The notes under the pieces: generated by a model | Seen by the model: the letters and a program-made list of their open reading frames with translations, nothing else | Databases searched by the model: none | Told to the model about the DNA's origin: nothing | Program-made: the position numbers and the translations under genes | In this document: positions 17,156-27,689 of the stretch, piece after piece | How the letters are laid out: the number at the start of each line of letters is the position of its first letter | How positions within the stretch are numbered: position 1 is the first letter of the stretch | Assembly (NCBI GenBank): GCA_009776735.1 | Contig: WRNG01000008.1 | Span: 1 to 32,536, forward strand | DNA length: 32,536 nucleotides | Direction of reading: 5' to 3' | Source: Dehalococcoidia bacterium | GTDB lineage: Bacteria > Chloroflexota > Dehalococcoidia > Dehalococcoidales > UBA1222

Positions 17156-19916
17156 TCAAAACCTCCTCTTCCATCCGCCCCCAGTCACTACCGATCTTGA
17201 TGTCCACGGTCACCGGCACAGAAAGTCGAACGGCGTTTTCCATCAAGCGAGGCAAAAATTCCTCAACCACAGAAAGTTCGTCTTGCGGTACCTCAAAGAT
17301 TAATTCATCATGCACTTGCAATAACATTTTAGCCTTCAGACTCTGTCTTGCTATTTCTTGGTCAACACTCAACATGGCAACCTTAATGATATCAGCCGAG
17401 GTGCCTTGCACGGGCATATTGATGGCCATGCGCTCGGCGGCCTCACGAATCATGCGATTTGGTGAATTAATATCTTGGATATAGCGTCTCCTCCCCAGCA
17501 ATGTTTGAACGTATCCCAATTTGCGAGCCTGCTCTTTGGTTTTCTCTAAATAGTCCCGTACTCCTGGGAACCTGCTAAAATATGTAACAATAAATTCCTC
17601 GGCTTCGCTACGGGTGAGTCCTGTCGCCTGTTCCAAACCGTAACCGCTCATTCCGTAGATCACGCCAAAATTGACTGTTTTAGCCAAACGACGCATATCT
17701 TTTGTCACCGCATGAACTTCTACATCAAACAAACTGGCGGCAGTGGCACTATGCACATCATCACCATGTTCGAACATCGCCATCAATGCTTCATCCGTTG
17801 ATAAATGGGCCAATACTCTTAAATCTATTTGAGAATAGTCACCTGACACCAAGACATGCCCACTTTGGGCTATGAAAGCTTTCCTAATTTCACGCCCCAA
17901 TTCGTTGCGTACCGGAATATTCTGTAAATTGGGCTCGGATGAAGAAAGCCGCCCGGTTGAGGTACGTGTTTGGTTGAAACTAGTGTGTATGCGTCCGCTG
18001 CCGCTATCCACTAACCCCGGCAACGCGTCAATATAAGTAGATCTCAACTTATTCAATTGGCGATATTGCAAAATTAGGTCAGCTATCGGGTATTCATTCT
18101 TTAAGGATTCCAGCACTGACGATTCAGTTGTCCATGCGCCTTTCTTTTTCTGTTCGCTTTGTATACGTAACTTATCAAAGAGAACTTCTGCCAATTGTTT
18201 GGGGGAATTAATATTAAAATCAGTCGCCGCCAACATATGTATTTCACTCTCAAGCGTCTGGATTCTCTCCCCCATACTGCGTGACATATTCACCAAGATG
18301 GCTTTATCCAATAACATTCCGTTGCACTGCATATCCACCAAGAGAGGCACCAGCGGTAATTCGACTTGCTCAAACAGCTTGAGCAAATCTTGAGTCTCCA
18401 GTTCTTGCCTAAGTATTTTTGCCAAATGCCAAACCGCAGAAGCCCGCCTGCAGGTGTTTTCAGCCACTTGCTCAACCGGCAGATTGACTACGGAAACTCG
18501 TTTGCTGCCTGTGCCAACCGCTAGTGATGGTATCTCCATATTCAGCCATACCAAGGCTAGGCTTGACAGTTCCAGTACTTGCTCTCCCAACAAATGGGAG
18601 GCCAGCATGGTATCAAAATTTACGGAAGCCAATGGTATTGCGTTTCTTTTCAGTATCGTCAAGGTTTGGTTAGCGTTATGAACACTCATCGTCACAAGAG
18701 ACTTCGACAATGGCAAAGACAACTGGCTCCGCAAATTTTCCAGCGTAAATTGTGGTCCGATTTCCAATAAAGAATGACAAAGCGGAATATAGAATTCTTC
18801 ACCTCCGCCAAGCGAGAAAGCCAGCCCGACCAATTGAGCATAGAAAGGGTGAGCGCCTTCTGATAACACTTCCAAGGCAAAATGAGTGCTGTTGATCAGG
18901 CGTTGTGTAAGATTCTCCAGTTCCTCTTGCGTATTAATCACTTTTACTTTCTTTTTTCCTATCTCAACATGCTCCGCTTTCGTCGTTGCGCTTTCTGTTG
19001 GCAAGACACATTGTTGCGCAGACATCGATAACTGAACGGCAGTTCCCGGCAAACGATCGATCAATTTAAAAAACTCCATATCACGGAAAAGCTCCACCGC
19101 TCTGGCGTGATCAAAAAGCTCCACTCTGGCCTTATCCAGATCTAAAGTGACCGGGGCTTGTATATCAATGGTTGCAAGCTGCTTACTGCGCCGCGCGTTT
19201 TCTTCGTCGTCACGCAATAATCGCTGAATGCGTGGCGGTCCCACTTCGTCAAGATGTTGATAAATGTCTTCCAAACATCCAAATTGTTCAATTAGTTTAA
19301 GCGCGGTTTTATCTCCGATCCCTTTTACCCCCGGGATGTTATCCGAGGCATCTCCTTTTAGCGCTTTTAAGTCAACAATTCGCTCCGGCAATACTCCGTA
19401 TTTTTCTTTTACCCCATCGGCATCCAGTAAAACAGCTTCCGCCATTGCGCGAGGATACAAAACCCGCACACCTTGTCCCACCAGTTGCATGGCATCAGCG
19501 TCACCGGTCAGAATGATTGTCTCGATTCCTTTCTGTTTGGCTTGAATGGAGAGCGTACCGATTAAATCATCAGCTTCAAACCCATCCAATTCGAACAGCG
19601 GAATTTTTAACTCTTGTGACATCTGCCGCACACGATTCATTTGCCCGATTAATTCGTCAGGTATGGCGATACGGTTAGCTTTGTAGGCAGCGAACATATT
19701 ATGCCGAAAGGTAGGCCCATGCTTGTCAAAAGCTATGGCGTAGTGCGAAGGGTTTAAATCAGAGAGTACCTTTAGAAACATCAGAGTAAAACCGTAGACC
19801 GCGTTGGTCAGCTCACCGGTTCTGCGCACGGACAGTGGCGGAATGGCATGAAAAGCCCGATGGACAAGGTTGTTGCCATCAATCAGCAGTAGCAGCCGGG
19901 AATTTGAATCTCGCAT
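17148..19916 (-). CDS. polA: DNA polymerase I (5'-3' exonuclease and polymerase; proofreading motifs degenerate)
   Basis: LLLIDGNNLVHRAFHA, GDASDNIPGVKGIGDKTA, TRTSTGRLSSSEPNLQNIPVRNELGREIRKAFI, SGDYSQIDLRVLAHLS, KTVNFGVIYGMSGYGL, LLQVHDELIFEVP. Start set at MRDSNSR (19916). Confidence 0.96.
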   Translation of the reverse strand: MRDSNSRLLLLIDGNNLVHRAFHAIPPLSVRRTGELTNAVYGFTLMFLKVLSDLNPSHYAIAFDKHGPTFRHNMFAAYKANRIAIPDELIGQMNRVRQMSQELKIPLFELDGFEADDLIGTLSIQAKQKGIETIILTGDADAMQLVGQGVRVLYPRAMAEAVLLDADGVKEKYGVLPERIVDLKALKGDASDNIPGVKGIGDKTALKLIEQFGCLEDIYQHLDEVGPPRIQRLLRDDEENARRSKQLATIDIQAPVTLDLDKARVELFDHARAVELFRDMEFFKLIDRLPGTAVQLSMSAQQCVLPTESATTKAEHVEIGKKKVKVINTQEELENLTQRLINSTHFALEVLSEGAHPFYAQLVGLAFSLGGGEEFYIPLCHSLLEIGPQFTLENLRSQLSLPLSKSLVTMSVHNANQTLTILKRNAIPLASVNFDTMLASHLLGEQVLELSSLALVWLNMEIPSLAVGTGSKRVSVVNLPVEQVAENTCRRASAVWHLAKILRQELETQDLLKLFEQVELPLVPLLVDMQCNGMLLDKAILVNMSRSMGERIQTLESEIHMLAATDFNINSPKQLAEVLFDKLRIQSEQKKKGAWTTESSVLESLKNEYPIADLILQYRQLNKLRSTYIDALPGLVDSGSGRIHTSFNQTRTSTGRLSSSEPNLQNIPVRNELGREIRKAFIAQSGHVLVSGDYSQIDLRVLAHLSTDEALMAMFEHGDDVHSATAASLFDVEVHAVTKDMRRLAKTVNFGVIYGMSGYGLEQATGLTRSEAEEFIVTYFSRFPGVRDYLEKTKEQARKLGYVQTLLGRRRYIQDINSPNRMIREAAERMAINMPVQGTSADIIKVAMLSVDQEIARQSLKAKMLLQVHDELIFEVPQDELSVVEEFLPRLMENAVRLSVPVTVDIKIGSDWGRMEEEVLSA

Positions 19917-20025
19917 GCGCTCATTATAGCAGAGCAAGCCGCGGAGAGAGAAAACCTATTGACATATTTCCCATACACAACACATTTCATGCTATACTAT
20001 CGGCAAATTATCGTGGAGAGAAGAA

Positions 20026-20964
20026 ATGCACACCAAAGACTATCTCTCGGTTGCTGACCTTTCAAGCGCTGATTTTCAGCTGTTGCTGAGCGAGGCTATT
20101 GATTTGAAGTCTGAAGGCTGGAATAATGCGCTTAGCAACAGAACTTTGGCATTGGTTTTTGAGAAACCATCCTTGCGCACTCGAGTTAGTTTTGAAGTTG
20201 CCATGCGTCAATTGGGTGGGCATTCAATATATCTTTCTCCAGCCGAAATCGGCCTCGGTAAAAGGGAATCCGTGGCTGATGTAGCCAGGGTTCTTTCGCG
20301 ATATGTGAATATCATAGCCGCGCGTACTTTCAGCCAGCAATCACTGGAGGAATTGGGTCGATATTGTGATATCCCGGTTATTAACGCCCTTTCCGATGAA
20401 GAACATCCTTGTCAAGCATTAGCCGATTTACTGACCATTTATGAGCTGAAAGGGAGCTTAAAAGGCTTGACCTTAGCTTTTATCGGAGACGGAAACAATG
20501 TGGCCGCCAGTTTGGCATTAGCCTGCGGTTTATCGGGAATGAATTTTAAGATTGCCTCTCCGGTAGGATATGAGATAAGCGGAATTATGCTCGAGCGAGC
20601 TCAGATTATGGCTGAAACCAGCGGAGCACATATTGCAAGTCTGTCTGATCCCCGCCTTGCGGTTCAAGGCGCTGATATCGTATATACCGACACTTGGACC
20701 AGTATGGGACAAGAGGCTGAAAATGAAAAACGCCTTCTGGCTTTCAGCGCCTACCAAGTGGATAGCGCTCTGATGGAACTCGCAGACAGAGATGCCATTT
20801 TCATGCACTGTCTTCCAGCTCATCGTGGACAAGAAGTGACCGATGCAGTTATGGATAGTCCTGCCTCTGTTGTCATGGCACAGGCGGAAAACCGATTGCA
20901 CATCCAAAAGGCTGTGTTGTTGCAACTACTGGGCGGTGCGGGAATAACCCCATCATTCAGGTAG
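20026..20964 (+). CDS. argF: Ornithine carbamoyltransferase
   Basis: EKPSLRTRVSFEVAMRQLGGHSIYLSPAEIGLGKRESVADVARVLSRY, DEEHPCQALADLLTI, HCLPAHRGQEVTDAVMD. Confidence 0.94.
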   Translation: MHTKDYLSVADLSSADFQLLLSEAIDLKSEGWNNALSNRTLALVFEKPSLRTRVSFEVAMRQLGGHSIYLSPAEIGLGKRESVADVARVLSRYVNIIAARTFSQQSLEELGRYCDIPVINALSDEEHPCQALADLLTIYELKGSLKGLTLAFIGDGNNVAASLALACGLSGMNFKIASPVGYEISGIMLERAQIMAETSGAHIASLSDPRLAVQGADIVYTDTWTSMGQEAENEKRLLAFSAYQVDSALMELADRDAIFMHCLPAHRGQEVTDAVMDSPASVVMAQAENRLHIQKAVLLQLLGGAGITPSFR

Positions 20965-21004
20965 GCAAATTTGGAATTGATAAAATAGGCAAAGGACTGT
21001 TTTC

Positions 21005-22375
21005 TTGACTAAGCAAACCATATCAAACACCAATACAGATGCCTTCGAGCAAATCGACCGCCCGATGGTCGCAATTGTTGGAAGACAGAATGTGGGTAAA
21101 TCCACCCTTCTTAACCGATTGGCGGGGAAACGCATCGCCATCGTAGAAGATTTACCCGGAACCACTCGTGACCGCTTGACGGCTAATGTCAGCTGTTTGG
21201 AGAGGGAATTTACTCTCATCGATACCGGGGGAGTGGAGAGCAAAGGAAACTCCAGCTTTAGTGATGATATCAATCGGCAAGTGGACATCGCCATTAACGA
21301 AGCCTCTTTAATCCTCTTTTTGGTAAATGCGAAAGAGGGATTGTTACCTTCCGATATCGAAATAGCCGCCAAGCTTCGCTGCGTGAAAACTCGGGTATTA
21401 TTAATCGCTAATAAAGCTGATAATGAGCGCGAGGATATGGCAACCGCGGAATTCAATCGACTCGGTTTGGGAGAACCGATAGTAATTAGCGCTTATCACG
21501 GACGTGGCATAAACGATTTATTGGACGCTGTTGTCATGCATTTACCAAAGCCCTCCCCTGACATATCCCCCTTGTCCAACAACTGCCTTCGGATAGCCAT
21601 TGTGGGGCGGCCCAATGTAGGTAAATCCTTACTGCTTAACCGCCTGCTGGGAGAAGACCGAGTAATTGTCAGTTCAATTCCAGGCACAACTCGTGACGCT
21701 ATTGATACCGTTGTCAGCTTTGATGGACAAGACATACTGTTAATCGACACCGCTGGGATAAAGAGACGCGGAAGGCAAGGCGAGGGCGCGGATAAGTACA
21801 GTGTGCTAAGATCGCTAGACGCGATTGATCGTTGCGATGTGGCGTTACTGGTGCTGGATGCCAGTGAGTTAGTCACGGCGCAAGATCTGCATGTTGCCGG
21901 ATATCTTCAGCAGGCCTATAAAGGCATTATCATTGTGATTAATAAATGGGATTTGGCCAAGACCTTAACTCAAGCTGAAGTCAACCGTTGCGTACAAGCC
22001 AATTTTAAATTCATGCGTTATGCCCCAATCCTTTACACTTCGGCCATGGAAGATAACGGCATTGAAAACATTCTGCCGCAGGCCTTATGTGTTTATCAAG
22101 AGAGACTTAAACGCATCGGAACATCCGAGCTTAATAACACCGTACAGCAAGTACTCGCGAAACATGTCCCACCACACAAAGGTGCACGGCTTCTTAAATT
22201 TCTTTACGTCACACAAGCTGAGGTCAACCCTCCAACCTTTGTCTTTTTTGTCAACGATACCACTCTAATGCATTTTTCTTACGAGCGCTATTTGGAAAAC
22301 CAGTTACGCCAAAATTTTGGTTTTGACGGAACGCCTATTCGTCTTCTATTTAAAACCAGGGGTGAAAAGAAGTGA
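21005..22375 (+). CDS. der: Ribosome-associated GTPase Der (EngA)
   Basis: Two G domains: VAIVGRQNVGKSTLLNRLAGKRIAIVEDLPGTTRDR and IAIVGRPNVGKSLLLNRLLGEDRVIVSSIPGTTRDAIDT; C-terminal KH-like domain. TTG start. Confidence 0.97.
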   Translation: MTKQTISNTNTDAFEQIDRPMVAIVGRQNVGKSTLLNRLAGKRIAIVEDLPGTTRDRLTANVSCLEREFTLIDTGGVESKGNSSFSDDINRQVDIAINEASLILFLVNAKEGLLPSDIEIAAKLRCVKTRVLLIANKADNEREDMATAEFNRLGLGEPIVISAYHGRGINDLLDAVVMHLPKPSPDISPLSNNCLRIAIVGRPNVGKSLLLNRLLGEDRVIVSSIPGTTRDAIDTVVSFDGQDILLIDTAGIKRRGRQGEGADKYSVLRSLDAIDRCDVALLVLDASELVTAQDLHVAGYLQQAYKGIIIVINKWDLAKTLTQAEVNRCVQANFKFMRYAPILYTSAMEDNGIENILPQALCVYQERLKRIGTSELNNTVQQVLAKHVPPHKGARLLKFLYVTQAEVNPPTFVFFVNDTTLMHFSYERYLENQLRQNFGFDGTPIRLLFKTRGEKK

Positions 22376-23040
22376 TCGCCTTAAAACTTTTTTTGGTAGC
22401 CGTTATCGGTTACCTTTTTGGCTCTATTCCAGTTGGGGTTATTGTCGGCAAACTCAAAGCTAAAATCGATATTCGCGATTATGGTAGCGGACGAACCGGC
22501 GGCACCAACGCCCTGCGCACACTGGGGCGCAGGGCTTTCATCATTGTAGCAGCTGGTGATATTCTCAAATCCTGCATCGCTGTCTTACTCGCAGGCTGGA
22601 TTATCGGCGACAGTCAGAGCGCCATCGGCTTCATAAATATCGGTGTACCGGCAGCCCGTGCTCTAGCCGGCATTAGCGCCATTATAGGACATATTTTCCC
22701 CGTTTTTGCGCGCTTTAAGGGTGGGCGTGGTGTGGCAACTTTTATTGGCGGGCTAGCCGCGATTTGCCCACCTGCCGCCTTATTTGGCGGCGAAGTATTG
22801 ATTATCGGAGCCGGACTGTCCGGGTTTGCTTCACTCGGCAGTTTAATCAGTGTTCTCAGCGCCTACGCCATAATGATTCCATTGACAATAATCTATGGGG
22901 TGTCAATAGAGTATTTGTATTACGTTTTAATCGGAGCGCTGATAATCGTTGTTGCGCACCGCGACAACATTAAACGTTTGCTGGCCGGAAAGGAACGCAA
23001 GTTGCACCAAAAAGCCACTCCCAAATCCGAGACCAACTAA
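22372..23040 (+). CDS. plsY: Glycerol-3-phosphate acyltransferase PlsY
   Basis: GYLFGSIPVGVIVGKLKAKIDIRDYGSGRTGGTNALRTLGRRA, GHIFPVFARFKGGRGVATFIG, AHRDNIKRLLAGKE; GTGA overlap with der. Confidence 0.95.
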   Translation: MIALKLFLVAVIGYLFGSIPVGVIVGKLKAKIDIRDYGSGRTGGTNALRTLGRRAFIIVAAGDILKSCIAVLLAGWIIGDSQSAIGFINIGVPAARALAGISAIIGHIFPVFARFKGGRGVATFIGGLAAICPPAALFGGEVLIIGAGLSGFASLGSLISVLSAYAIMIPLTIIYGVSIEYLYYVLIGALIIVVAHRDNIKRLLAGKERKLHQKATPKSETN

Positions 23041-23064
23041 TCACTAAACATTACAAATTGTCCT

Positions 23065-24105
23065 ATGAATAAAATTTGCGTAATCGGAACAACCAGTTGG
23101 GGTATGACCATTGCGATTTTAATGGCCAGACGAGGAACAGAAGTAAAGTTATGGGCCCGCAGTGAAGCCGAATCCTCAAAATTGCACAATAAAGGTCCCG
23201 AAAAACGGATTATGGGGAATATCGGTTTTCCCCCTCTTCTCAGTATTACCCCTTCAGTTCAAGACGCCTTCTCAATGGCTGGTGCCATAATAATGGCCGT
23301 ACCTTCACAAACCATGCGCCAAAATATTCGCGTCGTGAAACCTTACCTTAAAGCAAATGTCTTGATTGTCAGCGCTGCCAAAGGGTTAGAAATCGGTAGC
23401 AATAAAAGAATGTCACAAGTGATTGCAGACGAGATTTCCGCCGCTTATCACAAAAATATTTGCGTATTGTCCGGACCAAATCTTTTCCGCGAGATTTTAG
23501 ACGGACTACCTGCTGCGGCAGTCGTGGCAGCCCATAACGAAAATACCGCCAACAAAGCCCAGAAAATATTTAGCGGTCCCAATTTTTCCGTCTATACCAA
23601 TCATGACATAATAGGAGTGGAATTGGGTGGCACACTCAAAAACATAATCGCTTTAGGCGCGGGAATGATCGACGGGCTTGGTTACGGAGAAAACGCCAAA
23701 GCAGCCTTCATCACCCGCGGACTAACCGAGATGACAGCCTTCAGTGTGGCACTTGGCGCTAATCCGCTGACAATGTCCGGATTAGCCGGAATGGGAGATT
23801 TAATCGCTACCTGTTCCTCCAGCCTAAGCCGCAACCATCATGTCGGAGTCGAACTGACCAAAGGTAAAAACCTGGAAGAAATCCTGTCATCAATGGTTGG
23901 CGTGGCCGAAGGAGTTACCACCACGTCCGTTGTTTGGAATCAAGCACAAAAACTCAACTTGGAGATGCCTATCACTGAGAAAATTTTTCAGATTCTTTTT
24001 GAAAACGCCATCCCTCGGGAAGCAATCTCGGATATATTGGGGACAACCTATCGGCATGAATTGGCCGGCAGACGCTGGAATCTATTTCGTCGCCAAAGGA
24101 AATAG
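23065..24105 (+). CDS. gpsA: Glycerol-3-phosphate dehydrogenase [NAD(P)+]
   Basis: AKGLEIGSNKRMSQVI, LSGPNLFREI, GVELGGTLKNIIALGAGMIDGLGYGENAKAAFITRGLTEM, GLAGMGDLIATCSSSLSRNHHVG; follows plsY. Confidence 0.92.
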   Translation: MNKICVIGTTSWGMTIAILMARRGTEVKLWARSEAESSKLHNKGPEKRIMGNIGFPPLLSITPSVQDAFSMAGAIIMAVPSQTMRQNIRVVKPYLKANVLIVSAAKGLEIGSNKRMSQVIADEISAAYHKNICVLSGPNLFREILDGLPAAAVVAAHNENTANKAQKIFSGPNFSVYTNHDIIGVELGGTLKNIIALGAGMIDGLGYGENAKAAFITRGLTEMTAFSVALGANPLTMSGLAGMGDLIATCSSSLSRNHHVGVELTKGKNLEEILSSMVGVAEGVTTTSVVWNQAQKLNLEMPITEKIFQILFENAIPREAISDILGTTYRHELAGRRWNLFRRQRK

Positions 24106-24123
24106 TGTTTTCTTCTTTATTCC

Positions 24124-24140
24124 AAAGAGAGCTACTGCTC
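24124..24140. terminator. Short stem-loop between convergent gpsA and dnaJ, probable bidirectional terminator
   Basis: AGAGC-TACT-GCTCT followed by T-rich TATTTCTTT, between converging genes. Confidence 0.45.
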
Positions 24141-25211
24141 TTATTTCTTTGCTGTCTCAAAACTGGCAGCCAGTTCCTCAAATAGCCGTCTTTGCTCTTT
24201 ACTTAATTTATCCGGAGTGACCACTGTTAAGAAAACCAATTGATCGCCTTTGCCCGAGCGGCGAAAATGAGGAATACCTTTCCCTCTTAGTGTGAAAACT
24301 TCACCCCCCTGACTACCCGCGGGAATTTTTAGATTTGATTCTCCGTATAACGTCGGCACCGAGAGTTCGGCCCCCAACGCGGCTTGGGCAAAATTTACTT
24401 TTAAATTATAGATAACATTGCTTTCTTCGCGTTGGAAATAATCATGCGGCAGAACTCGAATGCTGGCCAGTAGATTTCCCGGCATACCACCAAGCTTTCC
24501 GGCATGTCCCTGTCCGCTCATTTGCATTCGCACGCCATTGTCGATTCCGGACGGAACAGCTAGCTTTATTGTACGCTCAAAACGCTCATGTCCACTACCT
24601 CGACAGTTTGTGCAAGGTTCTTTTATAATCCGACCACTACCAGAACAGCGCTGACAAGTCGCTACATTGGTAAAACGACCAAAAAGACTTTGTTGTACGC
24701 GTTGAATCCGTCCGCTACCCTTGCACTCGCTACATGTCTCGCGTTGCGTTCCCGGTTTGGCGCCGTCTCCGTGACAAACCGTACAATTCTCGTTGCGCTT
24801 TATCTGAACTTCTTTTTCTACTCCCAAGGCCGCCTCTTCAAAAGTCAGGTCCAAGACAACTTGGATATTATCGCCCTGCACGGAATCATTCTGTCCTCCG
24901 GCATCGCTGAAGAAATTATAAAAGTTCTCGAAAATACTCCCCATGCCGCCAAACCCGGCAAAACCCTCAAAACCATGAGAAGAGCCATCGACACCGGCAT
25001 GACCAAAACGATCATAAGCTTGTCGTTTCTCTGAGTCGCATAAAACCTGATATGCTTCACTGGCTTCTTTGAACTTCTCAGCAGCATCCGGCTTCGGATT
25101 TTTATCCGGGTGATATTGGAAGGCAAGCTTGCGAAAAGCTTGTTTGATTTCTTCATCGCCTGCGTTTCGCCCCACGCCAAGCACTTCGTAGTAGTCACGT
25201 TTATTGGTCAT
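24141..25211 (-). CDS. dnaJ: Chaperone DnaJ
   Basis: J domain [33 protein letters not shown]; four CxxCxGxG-type zinc repeats ([32 protein letters not shown]). Confidence 0.97.
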   Translation of the reverse strand: MTNKRDYYEVLGVGRNAGDEEIKQAFRKLAFQYHPDKNPKPDAAEKFKEASEAYQVLCDSEKRQAYDRFGHAGVDGSSHGFEGFAGFGGMGSIFENFYNFFSDAGGQNDSVQGDNIQVVLDLTFEEAALGVEKEVQIKRNENCTVCHGDGAKPGTQRETCSECKGSGRIQRVQQSLFGRFTNVATCQRCSGSGRIIKEPCTNCRGSGHERFERTIKLAVPSGIDNGVRMQMSGQGHAGKLGGMPGNLLASIRVLPHDYFQREESNVIYNLKVNFAQAALGAELSVPTLYGESNLKIPAGSQGGEVFTLRGKGIPHFRRSGKGDQLVFLTVVTPDKLSKEQRRLFEELAASFETAKK

Positions 25212-25609
25212 GAACTTCTCTTTTTCGCTTTCTTTGATTCTTTATTATAGTTGTCAACAAAAACATATAAAAATGCCGCCGTGCGAGCCCATGACGGCAC
25301 TGCTCGATGTCGCATCACATTAACCATAAATTTTAGTGTTGAATCAGAGTCCTTGCCGCCCGCACGACCTAATGCCTGCGCCTCAAGCCGCATTAAGTGA
25401 CGATCATATGTACGCCGCCGATCCGCATCACCTAATACCTCATAGGCTTCTATTATATGAGTGAGTTTTTTATTAGCCCATTGTTCTTTCCCCGGATTGT
25501 GATCAGGATGGTAAAGCATCGCTTTTTTTCGAAAAGCCGCTCTAATTTGCTGAGTAGTCGCGTCTTTACGCACTGTCAGCACCTTGTAATAGTTTAAACT
25601 TTGCTTCAC
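25208..25609 (-). CDS. Short J-domain protein
   Basis: [68 protein letters not shown]; no zinc-finger domain; ATGA overlap with dnaJ. Confidence 0.9.
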   Translation of the reverse strand: MKQSLNYYKVLTVRKDATTQQIRAAFRKKAMLYHPDHNPGKEQWANKKLTHIIEAYEVLGDADRRRTYDRHLMRLEAQALGRAGGKDSDSTLKFMVNVMRHRAVPSWARTAAFLYVFVDNYNKESKKAKKRSS

Positions 25610-25636
25610 CAGTCAACCATCCTTCTGGGCAGGAAT

Positions 25637-25665
25637 GAAGGGCTGGGGTTATTTCCCAGCCCTTC
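25637..25665. repeat. Perfect 11-bp inverted repeat (stem-loop) between dnaK and the J-domain gene
   Basis: GAAGGGCTGGG-GTTATTT-CCCAGCCCTTC. Confidence 0.8.
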
Positions 25666-25719
25666 AGCACAACTCCTTAACACATCAAACTATATTACAG
25701 CAGTCAGCAATTGTTAATA

Positions 25720-27636
25720 CTAAACCTCACGGAACTCACCTTCAACGGTCCCGTCATCCGTCTTCTCGTCACTCGGCGGCGGCTCACTTACGGTTGATTC
25801 CCCTCCCGCCGTAGGCTGTTCTTGAGAATAGATATGACTACCGACTTTTTGCATAGCCGTTGATAACTCATCCGCACTGCTCTTCATGCGCTCAACATCG
25901 TTTGCCGTGATAGCCGCCCTAACCGCTTCAATCTTGGAATTGATTTCACCGACCAGATCCTCAGGAATTTTTTCTTTGTTATCGAGTAGCATCTTTTCGG
26001 CTTGATAAGCCATACTGTCGGCAATGTTACGCGCCTCAGCTTCCTCTTTCAGCTTGCCGTCTTCAGTCGCGTGCGCTTCGGCTTCCTTCTGCATACGCTC
26101 GACCTCGTCTTTGGAAAGCCCTGATGAGGAAGTAATAGTAATTTTCTGTTCCTTACCAGTTCCCTTATCACGAGCCTTAACATTGAGAATACCGTTGGCG
26201 TCAACATCAAAAGTAACCTCAATCTGAGGAATACCACGCGGCGCAGGCAAAATACCATCCAAAACAAATTTCCCCAACTGTCGATTATCTGTAGCCATTG
26301 GCCGCTCGCCTTGCAGAACATTTATCTCAACACTGGGCTGATTATCTGAGGCAGTACTGAATACCTGTGTCTTTGAAGTAGGGATTGTGGTATTGCGCGA
26401 AATCAGAGGTGTGGCAACCCCACCCATCGTTTCAATGCCGAGTGTCAACGGGGTCACATCCAGCAACAAAACATCTTTGACATCACCTTTCAAAACGCCG
26501 GCTTGAATAGCCGCTCCTACGGCGACCACCTCATCCGGATTGACTCCTTTATTGGGTTCTTTGCCAAACAGTTCCTTAACTTTCTGCTGCACCAGCGGCA
26601 TTCGTGTCTGTCCACCCACCAGAATCACTTCATCAATCTGGTCAGCGGTTTTACCCGAATCATTCAACGCTTGCCGACAAGGAACCAAGGATTTTTCCAC
26701 CAAATCCATCACCAGTTGTTCCAACTTAGCGCGCGACAGGGTTATATTTAAATGCTTCGGACCGGCCGCATCAGCCGTAATAAACGGTAAGTTAACATCA
26801 GTGGATTGTACCGTGGAAAGTTCGATTTTGGCCTTTTCTGCCGCTTCTTTAAGACGTTGCATAGCCATTTTGTCATTGCGCAAATCAATACCTTGATCGC
26901 GTTTAAACTCATCCGCCAACCAATCCATAATCCGCTGATCAAAATCATCACCGCCCAGATGGGTGTCTCCGGCGGTAGACTTCACCTGAAAAGTACCTTC
27001 TCCCATTTCCAAAATCGAAATGTCAAAAGTCCCGCCGCCCAAGTCATAAATCGCTATTGTTTGATCCGCTTTCTTATCCAAACCAAAAGCTAAGGCCGCA
27101 GCGGTAGGCTCATTGATGATACGCAAAACCTTAAGCCCGGCTATTTGACCGGCATCTTTGGTGGCTTGCCTCTGAGCATCATTAAAATAGGCTGGCACTG
27201 TAATTACCGCTTCGGTCACTTTTTCACCTAAATAGGCCTCTGCGTCTGCCTTCAGTTTCTGCAAAATCATGGCCGATATCTCCGGTGGAGAGTATTCTTT
27301 GCCACCCATTGCCACCTTGACCTCACCGTTGGGACCGCTGGTCACCTGATACGGTTTACGTTTGGCATCCTCTTCAACGGTCAACTCTCGTCCAGCCGGT
27401 TCGCCGAATTTTCGTCCCATAAAACGTTTGATTAGGTATACCGTATTATCCGGATTGACGATTGCCTGACGCCTGGCCACCTGTCCGGCCAAACGTTCAC
27501 CGGTTTTACTCACCGCAACCACTGAAGGCGTAATATTGCCTCCTTCCGCTGATGGAATAACCACCGGTTCTCCGCCCTGCATGACGGCAATTTCACTGAA
27601 TGTTGTTCCCAGGTCGATTCCTACTGCCCTTCCCAT
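25720..27636 (-). CDS. dnaK: Molecular chaperone DnaK (Hsp70)
   Basis: [80 protein letters not shown]. Confidence 0.98.
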   Translation of the reverse strand: MGRAVGIDLGTTFSEIAVMQGGEPVVIPSAEGGNITPSVVAVSKTGERLAGQVARRQAIVNPDNTVYLIKRFMGRKFGEPAGRELTVEEDAKRKPYQVTSGPNGEVKVAMGGKEYSPPEISAMILQKLKADAEAYLGEKVTEAVITVPAYFNDAQRQATKDAGQIAGLKVLRIINEPTAAALAFGLDKKADQTIAIYDLGGGTFDISILEMGEGTFQVKSTAGDTHLGGDDFDQRIMDWLADEFKRDQGIDLRNDKMAMQRLKEAAEKAKIELSTVQSTDVNLPFITADAAGPKHLNITLSRAKLEQLVMDLVEKSLVPCRQALNDSGKTADQIDEVILVGGQTRMPLVQQKVKELFGKEPNKGVNPDEVVAVGAAIQAGVLKGDVKDVLLLDVTPLTLGIETMGGVATPLISRNTTIPTSKTQVFSTASDNQPSVEINVLQGERPMATDNRQLGKFVLDGILPAPRGIPQIEVTFDVDANGILNVKARDKGTGKEQKITITSSSGLSKDEVERMQKEAEAHATEDGKLKEEAEARNIADSMAYQAEKMLLDNKEKIPEDLVGEINSKIEAVRAAITANDVERMKSSADELSTAMQKVGSHIYSQEQPTAGGESTVSEPPPSDEKTDDGTVEGEFREV

Positions 27637-27689
27637 TTTTTTCTCCTCTATTTTTTATTAATATTGACTGAAAATATTTAGCGGAAAAA

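Noticed and set aside
17088-19545. Plus-strand ORFs (17088..17303, 17107..17484, 18199..18393, 18454..18681, 19264..19545) antisense to polA
   Set aside because: Fully antisense to a strongly supported polA frame; low-complexity shadow ORFs with no recognisable domain.
19964-20002. TTGACA near 19964 as the argF -35
   Set aside because: Distance to the TATACT -10-like motif is about 28 nt, too long for a standard sigma70 promoter; an extended -10 (TGCTATACT) is more plausible but weak.
26503-27093. Plus-strand ORFs antisense to dnaK
   Set aside because: Shadow ORFs of a highly conserved gene; no family resemblance.
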